From: Microcystis panniformis FACHB-1757
Lineage (GTDB): Bacteria > Cyanobacteriota > Cyanobacteriia > Cyanobacteriales > Microcystaceae
Length of the DNA: 64,000 nt
Assembly (NCBI RefSeq): GCF_001264245.1
Contig: NZ_CP011339.1
Coordinates: forward strand, 2,976,001-3,040,000
Direction of reading: 5' to 3'
The notes under the pieces are model-generated. The model searched no databases. It was given only the letters and a program-made list of their open reading frames with translations, and had not been told where the DNA came from. Both the position numbers and the translations under genes were made by a program. This document shows positions 51,442 through 60,550 of this stretch, piece by piece. Each line of letters begins with the position of its first letter. Positions within the stretch are counted from its first letter, which is position 1.

Positions 51442-52746
51442 ATGACTATAAGCAAAGATATACCCCTACCCCCCGGCAGTTTCGGATTACCCCTATTAGG
51501 AGAAACAATCGCTTTTTTGACCGATGGGGATTTTGCCAGTAAACGTCATAATAAATATGGTCAACTTTTCCGTACTCATATTTTTGGCAGTCCCACGATT
51601 ATTTTATCCGGTACCGAAGCTAACCGTTTTCTCCTCAGCAACGAGAATAAATACTTTGCAGCAACTTGGCCTAAAAGTACCAAAACTCTCCTAGGTAGCG
51701 CATCTTTAGCGGTGCATACGGGAGATGTTCACGCTTCCCGTCGTCGTTTAATCTATCAAGCTTTTCAACCCCGGTCCCTAGCAAGTTATATTCCTACGGT
51801 AGAAACAATTACCGCTCACTATTTAGAGCGTTGGCAAACTGCAAAAACCCTGTCATGGTATCCTGAATTAAGAAACTATACTCTCGATATCGCCTGTAAA
51901 TTATTTATCGGTCTTGACCAGGGTTCTGCTACCAAATTAGGAGAAGTTTTTGATACTTGGTGTGCGGGACTATTTACCCTTCCTCTTCCCCTTCCCTGGA
52001 CAGCTTTCGGCAAAGCATTACGCTGTCGAGAAGAATTACTGCAAGCGATCGAAACTATCATTTTAGAAAGACAAAAAAATGATGACTTAGGCCAGGATGC
52101 TCTGGCTATCCTTTTACAAGCTAAAGACGAAAACGGTGAAAGTTTATCCTTAGCGGAATTAAAGGATCAAGTGCTATTATTACTCTTTGCCGGTCATGAA
52201 ACTTTAACCTCCGCTATCGCCACTTTCTGCCTACAAATGGCACTGCATCCCGATATTTTTCAGCTTGTATTGGAGGAAATAACTAATTTTGATCTATCCA
52301 CTCCTTTAAGCGTCGATACCCTCAAACAGATGACCTATTTAGATCGCGTTTTAAAGGAAGTTTTACGTTTTACTCCCCCCGTGGGAGGAGGATTCCGTCG
52401 GGTAATAGAAGACTGTCAATTTAACGGTTATCATTTGCCGAAAGGATGGGTAGTGCAGTATCAAATCAGCAATACCCATAAAGATAATAATATTTATTCT
52501 CGTCCTGAAAGCTTCGATCCCGATCGCTTTTTAGCCGAGGAAAAACCCTACGGATATATCCCCTTTGGTGCGGGATTGCGCGAATGTATTGGCAAGGAAT
52601 TCGCTCGTTTAGAGATGAAAATTTTAGCCGTCCGTTTAGTAGAAAAATACGATTGGCAATTACTCCCCAATCAAGATATTACCCTCACCACTATCCCCAC
52701 TCCCCATCCTCGTGACGGTTTACAAGTCACCTTTAAACCCCGTTAA
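51442..52746 (+). CDS. cytochrome P450 (CYP120-like)
   Basis: 434 residues, soluble (no membrane anchor). N-terminal LPPGSFGLPLLGETIAFLTD, I-helix LLLLFAGHETLTSA, ExxR in LKEVLRFTPPVGGG, heme loop YIPFGAGLRECIGKEFARLE with the axial Cys. Resembles CYP120 of cyanobacteria, which hydroxylates retinoids; substrate here unproven. Followed by a clear terminator. Confidence 0.9.
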   Translation: MTISKDIPLPPGSFGLPLLGETIAFLTDGDFASKRHNKYGQLFRTHIFGSPTIILSGTEANRFLLSNENKYFAATWPKSTKTLLGSASLAVHTGDVHASRRRLIYQAFQPRSLASYIPTVETITAHYLERWQTAKTLSWYPELRNYTLDIACKLFIGLDQGSATKLGEVFDTWCAGLFTLPLPLPWTAFGKALRCREELLQAIETIILERQKNDDLGQDALAILLQAKDENGESLSLAELKDQVLLLLFAGHETLTSAIATFCLQMALHPDIFQLVLEEITNFDLSTPLSVDTLKQMTYLDRVLKEVLRFTPPVGGGFRRVIEDCQFNGYHLPKGWVVQYQISNTHKDNNIYSRPESFDPDRFLAEEKPYGYIPFGAGLRECIGKEFARLEMKILAVRLVEKYDWQLLPNQDITLTTIPTPHPRDGLQVTFKPR

Positions 52747-52794
52747 CCAGTTAGGATAAAAAAACTTTAAAAACAGTTTAGCGTTTTTCTCGTA

Positions 52795-52820
52795 GCCGTG
52801 AAATTTATTTCACGGCCTTT
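52795..52820 (+). terminator. rho-independent-type terminator after the P450 gene
   Basis: GCCGTG (52795) AAATTTATTT CACGGC stem-loop followed by CTTT, 50 bp after the stop codon. Confidence 0.65.
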
Positions 52821-52868
52821 ATTGTCGGAAATGCTCAGATTTTGAGCAGTCGGTGGAACTGACAGAGG

Positions 52869-54860
52869 TTAATCGGCAGCGGGTAAAGCTTTCGATAATT
52901 CTCCATTTTGCTGATGATTTGGTCTATCAAATTCGAGAACTAGGTAACGAATTAAACGCGCTAGGGATTTTTGTAGCAAACCTTCAGCAATTTTTTGTCC
53001 CATCTGTTGAGTTTCCGGTTTAGCGATTAGTTTCGTCATCACTGGCACCATAGCCATGGCATCAAATCCTTTCGTTTCCTGTAAAATACTAAAGATGTTG
53101 CGAAGATGCTCAAAACTCTTAGCATCACCCAACAATTCTGGGGGAGTTTCTTGCACCGCTAAACCCACCTGTTGCCGGAAATTAACCGTGAGATTAAACC
53201 AAGTGCGACGACCGAAGTTATCTAGCGCATTGACTAACTCATTAACTAATTTTTCTCGGATAAATACACCCCTGTCTGACAGAAGAAAATCTAACGCTTG
53301 ATCGGTGACTTTCTCGAAGTTAAAATCATTAGAATCTTTAGCATTACGCAAGAGATTTTCTAAACGATTCCAGCGAAAAGTACCGTCTTTAAACAATAAA
53401 TCCCGCAGGGAATCTCGCAACTCCGTGGAAGGATCGGTGAGCAGACGTTTAGCAATATAAGGATAGGCTTTACTCAGTACCTTAAAATTGGGATCGATGC
53501 CAATTGCTATTCCCTCTAAAGTCACCATCGAGCGAATAATTAGGGCATAATAGGCAGGAACTCGAAAGGGAAACTCATACATCATCGCCGACATTTTATC
53601 GGTGATACTTTTAAAGTTTAATTCTGCCACACTCGCCCCCAAAGCATTACCGAAAACTTCCGAAAAAGCGGGAACAATTGGCTCTAAATTGGTGGTTGGT
53701 GATAGGAAGTCTAACTTAACATAATCCTTGGCCAAAGACTCAAAATCCCGGTTGACTAAATGCACCACCGCTTCGATTAAACCGTAGCGTTGATAGGGTT
53801 CAATATTGCTCATCATGCCGAAATCAAGATAAGCTAATTTACCGTCGGGAGTCGCTAATAAATTACCCGGATGGGGATCTGCATGGAAAAATCCGTGTTC
53901 AAGTAATTGACGCAAAGAACACTGCACCCCCACATTAACTAAGTGGGTGGCATCAATACCCTGGGTCTGAATTTCTTTGATATTAGTTAATTTTGTGCCG
54001 TCCACCCACTCCATGGTTAAAACCCGTCTCCCGGTATATTTCCAGTAGATTTTGGGGATGTAAATTTCGGCAATGTGACCATAAAGTTGAGCGAATTTTT
54101 CGGCGTTTTGTCCTTCGTGCAGATAATTAATTTCTTCAAAAATACGAGCGGCTAATTCGTCGGTAATTGCCACTAAATCGGAGCGAAGTCTTTTAATATT
54201 ACCTTTCACCCAAGTCGCCAAACTACGCATGATATACACATCTAAAGTTATACAGCGAATCAAATCGGGACGCTGTACTTTAACGGCGACTTTCTCTCCG
54301 GTTTTTAATTTACCTTTGTAAACTTGTCCTAGGGAAGCGGCCGCTATGGGATTGGGGGATAATTCTGCATAAATTTCTTCAGGAGAATAACCTAATTCTT
54401 CCTCGATAAAACGATAGGCAATTTCGTTAGGAAAAGAGGGTATTTGATCCTGGAGAGTGGTTAATTCTTCTAAATATAAAGGCGGTACTAAATCAGGCCG
54501 GGTAGAGAGAGCTTGACCGATTTTAATATAGGTCGGTCCCAATTTGGTCAACATTTCTCGCAATTGTACGGCCCGTCTAATTTCATTTTTCGGCGATTTT
54601 CCCCGCAGTTTATCCGACCAGATACCGATGACAAAAGATAAAACCGGCAGGGCAATTTCGATTAATCTCCCCACAACTTCTAGAGGTCGCCGACGGTAAT
54701 AGTCGTTAATAACTTGGGGGTTGTAGCGCCAACTTTCGGCTACGTTGTCATCCATGGGGCCGATATCTTCCCGATGCTCTTCGGGAATATGCACGGGCTG
54801 CACTTCAACAGTAATCGCTTCTTCGGGTTGCGTCTCTGGGGAGATCATCTGTTCGGACAT
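52869..54860 (-). CDS. ABC1/UbiB-family atypical kinase
   Basis: 663 residues from ATG 54860 (MSEQMISPETQPEEAITVEV). UbiB core: KLGPTYIKIGQALSTRPDLV (KxGQ motif), AAASLGQVYKGKLKTGEKVA, VKVQRP (ATP lysine), EINYLHEGQNAEKF, GFFHADPHPGNLLATPDGKL, YLDFGMM. Cyanobacterial members affect plastoquinone/tocopherol metabolism or stress; exact role unknown. An open frame reaches further upstream to 55064 but that part reads into a MITE. Confidence 0.92.
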   Translation of the reverse strand: MSEQMISPETQPEEAITVEVQPVHIPEEHREDIGPMDDNVAESWRYNPQVINDYYRRRPLEVVGRLIEIALPVLSFVIGIWSDKLRGKSPKNEIRRAVQLREMLTKLGPTYIKIGQALSTRPDLVPPLYLEELTTLQDQIPSFPNEIAYRFIEEELGYSPEEIYAELSPNPIAAASLGQVYKGKLKTGEKVAVKVQRPDLIRCITLDVYIMRSLATWVKGNIKRLRSDLVAITDELAARIFEEINYLHEGQNAEKFAQLYGHIAEIYIPKIYWKYTGRRVLTMEWVDGTKLTNIKEIQTQGIDATHLVNVGVQCSLRQLLEHGFFHADPHPGNLLATPDGKLAYLDFGMMSNIEPYQRYGLIEAVVHLVNRDFESLAKDYVKLDFLSPTTNLEPIVPAFSEVFGNALGASVAELNFKSITDKMSAMMYEFPFRVPAYYALIIRSMVTLEGIAIGIDPNFKVLSKAYPYIAKRLLTDPSTELRDSLRDLLFKDGTFRWNRLENLLRNAKDSNDFNFEKVTDQALDFLLSDRGVFIREKLVNELVNALDNFGRRTWFNLTVNFRQQVGLAVQETPPELLGDAKSFEHLRNIFSILQETKGFDAMAMVPVMTKLIAKPETQQMGQKIAEGLLQKSLARLIRYLVLEFDRPNHQQNGELSKALPAAD

Positions 54861-54974
54861 AGTTCGGTGACAAGGCAGGGTGATTTGTAAACTATTGTAA
54901 CAAGTATCGGCTTTCCCCGGATGGTTATCGGTGTTTTTGACGATTTCGAGACTGATACTGCCCTGATTATCCCA

Positions 54975-55119
54975 GGCTCTCTTCGGTTTGGTGGGTAAAA
55001 TGTATTCTAAGATACAGTCCTGATGGCGAGCGCGTGGAAGGAACCACAGAGACACAGAGGACACAAAGATCGATCACTACTATATAAGTTAAACTGATCA
55101 CACAAAGAATAAGAGAGCT
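54975..55119. mobile_element. MITE family C, 145-bp variant
   Basis: Starts GGCTCTCTTCGGTTTGGTGG and ends AAGAATAAGAGAGCT. 7-bp flanks TATCCCA and TATCCCG differ at one base. Carries CACAGAGGACACAAAGATCG, the hallmark core of this variant. The gap 55127-55261 has a short frame (MISGEFSYRSAVPYLFNKVL) that would join the kinase frame if the MITE were absent. Confidence 0.85.
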
Positions 55120-55261
55120 TATCCCGAATGTGATTATCAAAAAATAGTGCGGTAATTTGGCTGGTTTCTAGGACTTTGTTAAATAAATAAGGGACGGCTG
55201 ACCGATAACTAAATTCACCGCTAATCATCCGAGGTTAAATTGGCTAAGTTAATCATTTTTA

Positions 55262-56350
55262 TCACCTCTCAAAGTATTCTACGATAGCTCTTGCTATCGA
55301 TTCTGCACCATCTTTAGGCAGTTTAACCTTTAATCTTGGCGGTTGGGGGGCTTGGCGTAAAAAGTCCCAATTACCCTGAAAAAATTCTTCACTGCTAATG
55401 ATTTGATGATAACTATAATCTTGGATTCCAGCCAATAAAATCGCTGATTCGGCGAAACCTTCTCGCATCAGAGAAACAATCGGAACCTCTAATTTTAAAG
55501 CCTCGGCAAAGGTACTATATCCCGGTTTGGAAATAATTCGATCGCACAGGGGCATAAAATCCACAGGACGATAGCTCCGATCTGGTTTATCCTGTAAGCG
55601 GACTAAATTGGGCAGTTCGGGCGCGTTTTTTTCAAAAGTGATAAATTGCCAATCGGGAAAACTGGCGAGGTTATCATAGGGAATTGCTTCTAATCCTAAC
55701 CCCCCAAAACTCAATAAAATAGTTTTTTCTTTAGGGGTATTTAGCTTAAACTCCTGTCGCAATTCTTCTTCACTGTAGCGAGGTGTACCCCCGGTTAAAC
55801 CTGCCTCGGTAACATGGGGAAATGCTGTCATTGCTTCTGCTAAAGGCAGTTTAAACAAGCGATCGCATTGATTATAACAACGACTAATCCAATCACTAAT
55901 ACTGGCAAATTCTTCACCCCAATCACGATAGATAAAATCCCAGCCGAAGTTACCGATCATCCAACAAGGAAGCCCCGCACTTTTGGCAATTAGTGCCGCT
56001 AAAGGCGGTAAATCAGCCACAACTAAACCCACACGATTAGTTTTAATAAAATTAACTTCACTGGCAATAATTGCCCTTGATTGAGCAATTATTTGTTCTA
56101 ATTTTTCTTTGGTAGCTAATTTATCCATCGTTAAACTATCCGATTGGATTACTCCCACATCAAACCCCCGATGTCTTTGAATATATTCTCCAGATATGTA
56201 GGAATCTAATAACCAGCGCGGGGCCGTGGTGACTAAGATCGGCAAAATTTCGGGATTAAGTTCAATAATATTAGCTACCACCGAAGCACTGCGGACAGCA
56301 TGGCCAAAACCATGATTAGTAACGGCAAAATAAACAACAGGACGAGACAT
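55262..56350 (-). CDS. MurG-like (GT28-type) glycosyltransferase
   Basis: 362 residues from ATG 56350 (MSRPVVYFAVTNHGFGHAVR). The N-terminal Gly-rich HGFGHAVRS and C-terminal ILLSFGGLGLEAIPYDN, PLCDRIISKPGYSTFAEALK are the GT-B sugar-nucleotide binding signatures of GT28/DUF354-type transferases. Acceptor unknown. Solitary gene. Confidence 0.82.
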   Translation of the reverse strand: MSRPVVYFAVTNHGFGHAVRSASVVANIIELNPEILPILVTTAPRWLLDSYISGEYIQRHRGFDVGVIQSDSLTMDKLATKEKLEQIIAQSRAIIASEVNFIKTNRVGLVVADLPPLAALIAKSAGLPCWMIGNFGWDFIYRDWGEEFASISDWISRCYNQCDRLFKLPLAEAMTAFPHVTEAGLTGGTPRYSEEELRQEFKLNTPKEKTILLSFGGLGLEAIPYDNLASFPDWQFITFEKNAPELPNLVRLQDKPDRSYRPVDFMPLCDRIISKPGYSTFAEALKLEVPIVSLMREGFAESAILLAGIQDYSYHQIISSEEFFQGNWDFLRQAPQPPRLKVKLPKDGAESIARAIVEYFER

Positions 56351-56424
56351 AAATAGCAAGTAAGGTGAGAATAATAAGCGATAAATTTTGTTTTTCAGAC
56401 TGTAGATAATAATTACCCTTGATT

Positions 56425-57114
56425 TTAGGGAGGCAAATGAGGCAGTATATAAATACTAGCAAAAGCATAATATTCCGCTCCCGGTTGACAAGCTTCTTGC
56501 AGTACAGATAAAACCTCCGAGTCTCCTTGTTTTGCGTAACGTAATAATGCTAACAACTTTTTAATATATTGACTACGATAGTTAATTAATTCTTTTCGTC
56601 CACGCATACCATTGAGATCGAACAAATCTTCAACAATTTGACCACGCCGATCCCGACCATAAACACTGGCCAATTTTGCCATTTCATCCCAAACAAATTC
56701 AAGATGTGTATTCGTATCGCTTACTCCATCCGTGGGGTCTATTAACAGAGGATTTCCCGTGATATCATCGAGAGGAAAATTTGTGCCTTTGTGATTGGCA
56801 TCATTACATTTATCACAAGAAAGCAGTAAATTCTCCCAAGTAAAAGTCAGATCAGGATACTGGCTTTTTGGATAAAAATGTTTGATCGCTCCGTAAGTTA
56901 CCACTGTAATCTTACTTTCACAGTAAGCGCATTTCCCATTAAACATTTTAACTAATGCGTCTTTAACTTGCGGATGACTGTATTTATTTTGTGCTTGGTT
57001 AATTTGAGCTTTAGTTGCCTTGTTGTTTGATTTTATTGATTCTAAAGCCTCTAGCCAACGAGCGGCATTTTTAGCTAATACGCGTGGCTCTGATATTCTG
57101 GTGACAGGAATCAA
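56425..57114 (-). CDS. HNH endonuclease of a Septu-like defence pair (PtuB-type)
   Basis: 229 residues. HNH core: MFNGKCAYCESKITVVTYGA then IKHFYPKSQYPDLTFTWENL and LLSCDKCNDANHKGTNFPL, with paired CxxC zinc motifs. Matches the HNH family found as PtuB and in retron effectors. Start overlaps the ATPase stop by 4 bp (ATGA), showing a two-gene operon. Confidence 0.88.
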   Translation of the reverse strand: MIPVTRISEPRVLAKNAARWLEALESIKSNNKATKAQINQAQNKYSHPQVKDALVKMFNGKCAYCESKITVVTYGAIKHFYPKSQYPDLTFTWENLLLSCDKCNDANHKGTNFPLDDITGNPLLIDPTDGVSDTNTHLEFVWDEMAKLASVYGRDRRGQIVEDLFDLNGMRGRKELINYRSQYIKKLLALLRYAKQGDSEVLSVLQEACQPGAEYYAFASIYILPHLPP

Positions 57115-58481
57115 GATAAACGCTCCTCTAGTAAGGCATCAATTCGGGATTCTAAACTATTAGGTTGACTAATTTCGCTAAAGGGTTTAACTTCTCCAAC
57201 AAATAATGACAGTTGTTCATATTCTTCCTTTTCTTCTGCTGCCAGATTTTTATTTTTACGATTTAGTTGGTGGTAACGCTTAATTTTATTTTCTGTATCA
57301 GTGGGAAAGGTTGATTTCAAACCAAAAGCAGCACTTGTTAAAGTACGATCAACATTAGCCGCTAATTCTAAATAAGGAATTTCTACAATCTCTAATTCAC
57401 CCTCTACCAGATCGATTCGTAGGGTTAAAGACTTTTCCCCCGCACCGGCAGCGATTAAAGGACTATGAGTAGCGACAAAGAATTGAAGCTTGGGAAAAAC
57501 TTCCTGTAACCATCCAGCAATTTCCCTTTGCCAAGAAGGATGTAAATGAATATCTAACTCATCGATTAAGACGACTCCAGAAGCCTCTGTGGGGTTATCT
57601 AGATTGGGGAAGGATTGTAATAATCGCCAAATTAAATCCCCAGCTAAAGCAATCATACTCCGAAAACCATCGGATAAACTAATGGTTGGAACTTTTTGAC
57701 CGTTAACTAGAAACTGAATCAAGCCATCGGCAGTTACTTCAGCAATTTCTACATTACCGGGTAACAGTTTAGTAATTGCTTCTTCGCCGATTTTTTTCAT
57801 TTGTTTGGCTTGACTATCTTCAGGATTTTTGGCTATTCGATAATCTAAATACACCATCCATCTCTCAAAAGAACTTAAAGATGTATCCTCATTAAATTGG
57901 CTGAAAAAGTTGCTAGAGCGTTGCGGAGGTTCAAGACTAGGAATAATCACTTGACTCACTCGTGTCAAACGACGGAAAGCTCCATAACCGACGGCAAACC
58001 AACCATGATTATCGGAGGCAAAAGCATTGGCTCGCAACCAACTTAAAATTTTGCTATTTTCTTCGATTAATGCTGGTTCTGTATAGGTTTGTTTGTCCTT
58101 ACTGCCTCCTAACTCTAACCTTTCCTTGCCTGTAACAAAATAGGAATAAGCAAAAGTTTTTCGAGTTTTATCCGTACCAAATTTTCCCGCATCCCCATCT
58201 TCCTGATGAAGCACTGCGGTTAATTTACCCGGTGTTTTAGGATTACATATCCAACCAGTCGGACGTGGTAATAATTCTTTGGCTGCTTCTGGTCCTGCGA
58301 GCAGTAAAGCTAAAGCCTGTAAAATCGTGCTTTTTCCTACTCCATTTTCTCCTAATAAAGTGATCCAATGATAAGGTTTAGCATCCTGACGACGTTTATT
58401 ATCGGGATTACGAATAATAAATTTAATCTCTTGATTCTGGAAGCATTTAATGTTTTCGAGTGTTATACTTTCAACCCACAT
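57111..58481 (-). CDS. SMC/OLD-like AAA ATPase of a Septu-like pair (PtuA-type)
   Basis: 456 residues from ATG 58481, chosen because GGGGGA lies 6 bases upstream; the longer frame to 58538 lacks an RBS. Walker A GENGVGKST, signature-like LSDGFRSMIALAGDLIWRLL, Walker B GVVLIDELDIHLHPSW, and FFVATHSPLIAAG with the switch His. No toprim domain. Together with the HNH gene it forms the Septu-type layout; phage sensing by the ATPase and DNA cleavage by the HNH partner are known for the family. No reverse transcriptase nearby, so not a retron. Confidence 0.88.
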   Translation of the reverse strand: MWVESITLENIKCFQNQEIKFIIRNPDNKRRQDAKPYHWITLLGENGVGKSTILQALALLLAGPEAAKELLPRPTGWICNPKTPGKLTAVLHQEDGDAGKFGTDKTRKTFAYSYFVTGKERLELGGSKDKQTYTEPALIEENSKILSWLRANAFASDNHGWFAVGYGAFRRLTRVSQVIIPSLEPPQRSSNFFSQFNEDTSLSSFERWMVYLDYRIAKNPEDSQAKQMKKIGEEAITKLLPGNVEIAEVTADGLIQFLVNGQKVPTISLSDGFRSMIALAGDLIWRLLQSFPNLDNPTEASGVVLIDELDIHLHPSWQREIAGWLQEVFPKLQFFVATHSPLIAAGAGEKSLTLRIDLVEGELEIVEIPYLELAANVDRTLTSAAFGLKSTFPTDTENKIKRYHQLNRKNKNLAAEEKEEYEQLSLFVGEVKPFSEISQPNSLESRIDALLEERLS

Positions 58482-58573
58482 CGACATTCCCCCAGAGAAT
58501 AACAGCGATCGATAAAATTCTAGCTTATTTGGCCACATCTAGCCCTTTTTGGCCTTCATCTCTCAATCCAGTC

Positions 58574-58598
58574 AAAAACCCTCTCTGGGAAGAGAGGG
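58574..58598 (-). terminator. rho-independent terminator of chlI
   Basis: On the minus strand, perfect 8-bp stem CCCTCTCT / AGAGAGGG with a TCCC loop, followed by TTTTT, 11 bp after the chlI stop. It separates chlI from the downstream defence genes. Confidence 0.85.
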
Positions 58599-58608
58599 TG
58601 AATTAGAT

Positions 58609-59694
58609 TTAGGAATTTTCCTCTAATCCAAAGACGCGATTAAAAGCTTTCAAGACTTTATAACCAGAATCGATCGATTCTAGCGGATCTTTCCGCAAAC
58701 GGTGACGTAAACAGAGAACAATTACCCGACGGATATCATCTACCGTCACAGTCGTCCGTCCTTCCAAAGCGGCCAGAGCTTTAGCGGCGCGATTGGTAAC
58801 GATATCGCCGCGCAATCCATCCACGTCCAACTCGGAACAAACCTCGGAAATTTTCACCCGCAGATCATAATCAAGCTCCACAGAAGGCAAAAGATTCTGG
58901 GCCTCCACGAGCTTTCTTTGCAGTTCTTCCTGTTCTAAGTTATATTTCTCTAAAAACGAGAGGGGATTGCCATCAAATTCCGCACGCTGTTCCACGATTT
59001 TGACCCGTAGAGGCGGTTCTTTGACGGTGTGAATCTCTGCGTGCATTCCGAAGCGATCGAGCAGTTGTGGGCGCAATTCTCCCTCTTCTGGGTTGCCCGA
59101 TCCCACCAAAACAAACCGGGCCGGGTGACGGATGGAAATTCCTTCCCGTTCCACCGTATTCCAACCACTAGCGGCCGAATCCAATAGCACATCGACGAGG
59201 TGATCGTCAAGTAAATTGACTTCATCCACATAGAGAATGCCGCGGTTAGCTTTGGCCAGCAAACCAGGTTCAAAAGCTTTTACCCCTTCTGACAGGGCCT
59301 TTTCGATGTCAATCGTGCCACAGACCCGATCCTCCGTCGCACCGAGGGGCAGATCTACCATCGTCACTTTTTTCTTGGCAATGGTCAAGGGAATGGATTC
59401 ATCCACCTTTTGCCGCACCTCATCGCTCATTAAATCGGTATCATTGGGGTCAGAATTAAAGGGATCGTTAGCAACTACGTCAATTTCTGGTAAAAGGTCA
59501 GCTAAAGCCCTAATTGTGGTCGATTTTCCCGTACCTCGATCCCCCATAATCATCACCCCGCCAATTTTGGGGTCGATGACGTTGAGCATTAGGGATAATT
59601 TCATTTCTTCCTGGCCGACAATAGCGGTGAAGGGAAAAACCACGCGGCGAGTTTTCGGAGGAGCTTGGGGAGTCACGGTCATAGGTGGATTCAA
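58609..59694 (-). CDS. chlI: magnesium chelatase ATPase subunit ChlI
   Basis: 361 residues. AAA+ ring subunit that drives Mg insertion into protoporphyrin IX in chlorophyll synthesis. Walker A MGDRGTGKSTTIRALADLLP, Walker B RGILYVDEVNLLDDHLVDVL, sensor GSGNPEEGELRPQLLDRFGM, arginine-rich C-terminus. Works with ChlD and ChlH (not in the window). Normal length and sequence. Confidence 0.97.
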   Translation of the reverse strand: MNPPMTVTPQAPPKTRRVVFPFTAIVGQEEMKLSLMLNVIDPKIGGVMIMGDRGTGKSTTIRALADLLPEIDVVANDPFNSDPNDTDLMSDEVRQKVDESIPLTIAKKKVTMVDLPLGATEDRVCGTIDIEKALSEGVKAFEPGLLAKANRGILYVDEVNLLDDHLVDVLLDSAASGWNTVEREGISIRHPARFVLVGSGNPEEGELRPQLLDRFGMHAEIHTVKEPPLRVKIVEQRAEFDGNPLSFLEKYNLEQEELQRKLVEAQNLLPSVELDYDLRVKISEVCSELDVDGLRGDIVTNRAAKALAALEGRTTVTVDDIRRVIVLCLRHRLRKDPLESIDSGYKVLKAFNRVFGLEENS

Positions 59695-59765
59695 AAGTCA
59701 ATAGTTGTTGCGTCAAGAATTATATCTAGTGGGGATTCTAGCCTTCAGCTTTCAGCAAAGCTTTA

Positions 59766-60155
59766 TTATTGTAAGTCTTTTTTCCTGCTTTTTAAGATCC
59801 AGCGCCAGAGGGGATGACTCGGCCCTTTATCCCGAATTTTCTGCACCCGTTGTTCTAAGCGCAGTTTTTCTCTGGGGGAAAGTCCTAAAATAATGTTGCG
59901 ACTTTGCCAGACTAACACTGCTCCTGTAATGGCAAGACAAAAGGCTAGACCGATAGAAGCCCAGTAATTGAAAGCTAAAGCGTATCTTAGGGCTGTCCAA
60001 GTAAAATACTGCCGTATTAAGGCTATATCATCGAGTAAAAGCCATAAACTAGCCGAACCAATCCCTAACCAACAACCCAACACGAATAACCAACGACCCC
60101 ATACCGTCAGTCGATGTAATCTTTGGACTTGTTGCTGTAGTTCGGAATCGGCCAT
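59766..60155 (-). CDS. two-helix membrane protein, unknown
   Basis: 129 residues: cytoplasmic helix ADSELQQQVQRLHRLTVWGR, membrane helices LFVLGCWLGIGSASLWLLL and ALAFNYWASIGLAFCLAITG, basic C-terminal tail (RLEQRVQKIRDKGPSHPLWR). Common in cyanobacteria as a conserved hypothetical. Upstream of chlI in direction of transcription, 71-bp gap, so cotranscription is possible. Confidence 0.75.
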   Translation of the reverse strand: MADSELQQQVQRLHRLTVWGRWLFVLGCWLGIGSASLWLLLDDIALIRQYFTWTALRYALAFNYWASIGLAFCLAITGAVLVWQSRNIILGLSPREKLRLEQRVQKIRDKGPSHPLWRWILKSRKKDLQ

Positions 60156-60261
60156 TTCAGTTATCAGTGAGCAGCAATCAGTGAGCAGTGGGGAATTATG
60201 AATTATGAATTAGGAAGTGTTTTCAGTGAACAGTGAACAGTAATCAGTGAACTGAAAACTC

Positions 60262-60408
60262 GGCTCTCTTGGATTTGGTGGGTAAAATGTATTCATAAGA
60301 TACATTCTTCCTAGCGAGGGGGTGGAACGAACCACAAAGACACAAAGGACACAAAGATCGATCACTTCTATGGTAAGTTAAACTGATCACACAGAACCTA
60401 GAAGAGCC
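60262..60408. mobile_element. MITE family C, 147-bp variant
   Basis: Starts GGCTCTCTTGGATTTGGTGG and ends CACAGAACCTAGAAGAGCC. Perfect 7-bp target duplication AAAACTC (60255-60261, 60409-60415). Core CACAAAGACACAAAGGACAC as in the copy at 54975. Confidence 0.93.
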
Positions 60409-60420
60409 AAAACTCAAATC

Positions 60421-60548
60421 TGATAACTGATAACTGATAACTGATAACTGATAACTGATAACTGATAACTGATAACTGATAACTGATAACTGATAACTGA
60501 TAACTGATAACTGATAACTGATAACTGATAACTGATAACTGATAACTG
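60421..60548. repeat. 7-bp tandem repeat (TGATAAC, about 18 units)
   Basis: Perfect head-to-tail repeats fill the space between a MITE and the glyS stop codon. Unit length is not a multiple of three and lies outside genes. Likely to vary by slippage. Confidence 0.95.
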
Positions 60549-60550
60549 AA

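Noticed and set aside
56425..58481. Retron with HNH effector
   Set aside because: No reverse transcriptase or msr/msd-like repeat nearby; the two-gene ATPase/HNH layout fits Septu.
60421..60548. Possible CRISPR array
   Set aside because: Units are contiguous 7-mers without spacers; no cas genes. Same reasoning for the TCTCGGAG repeats near 1475 and GTAGGGTGTGG repeats near 11103.
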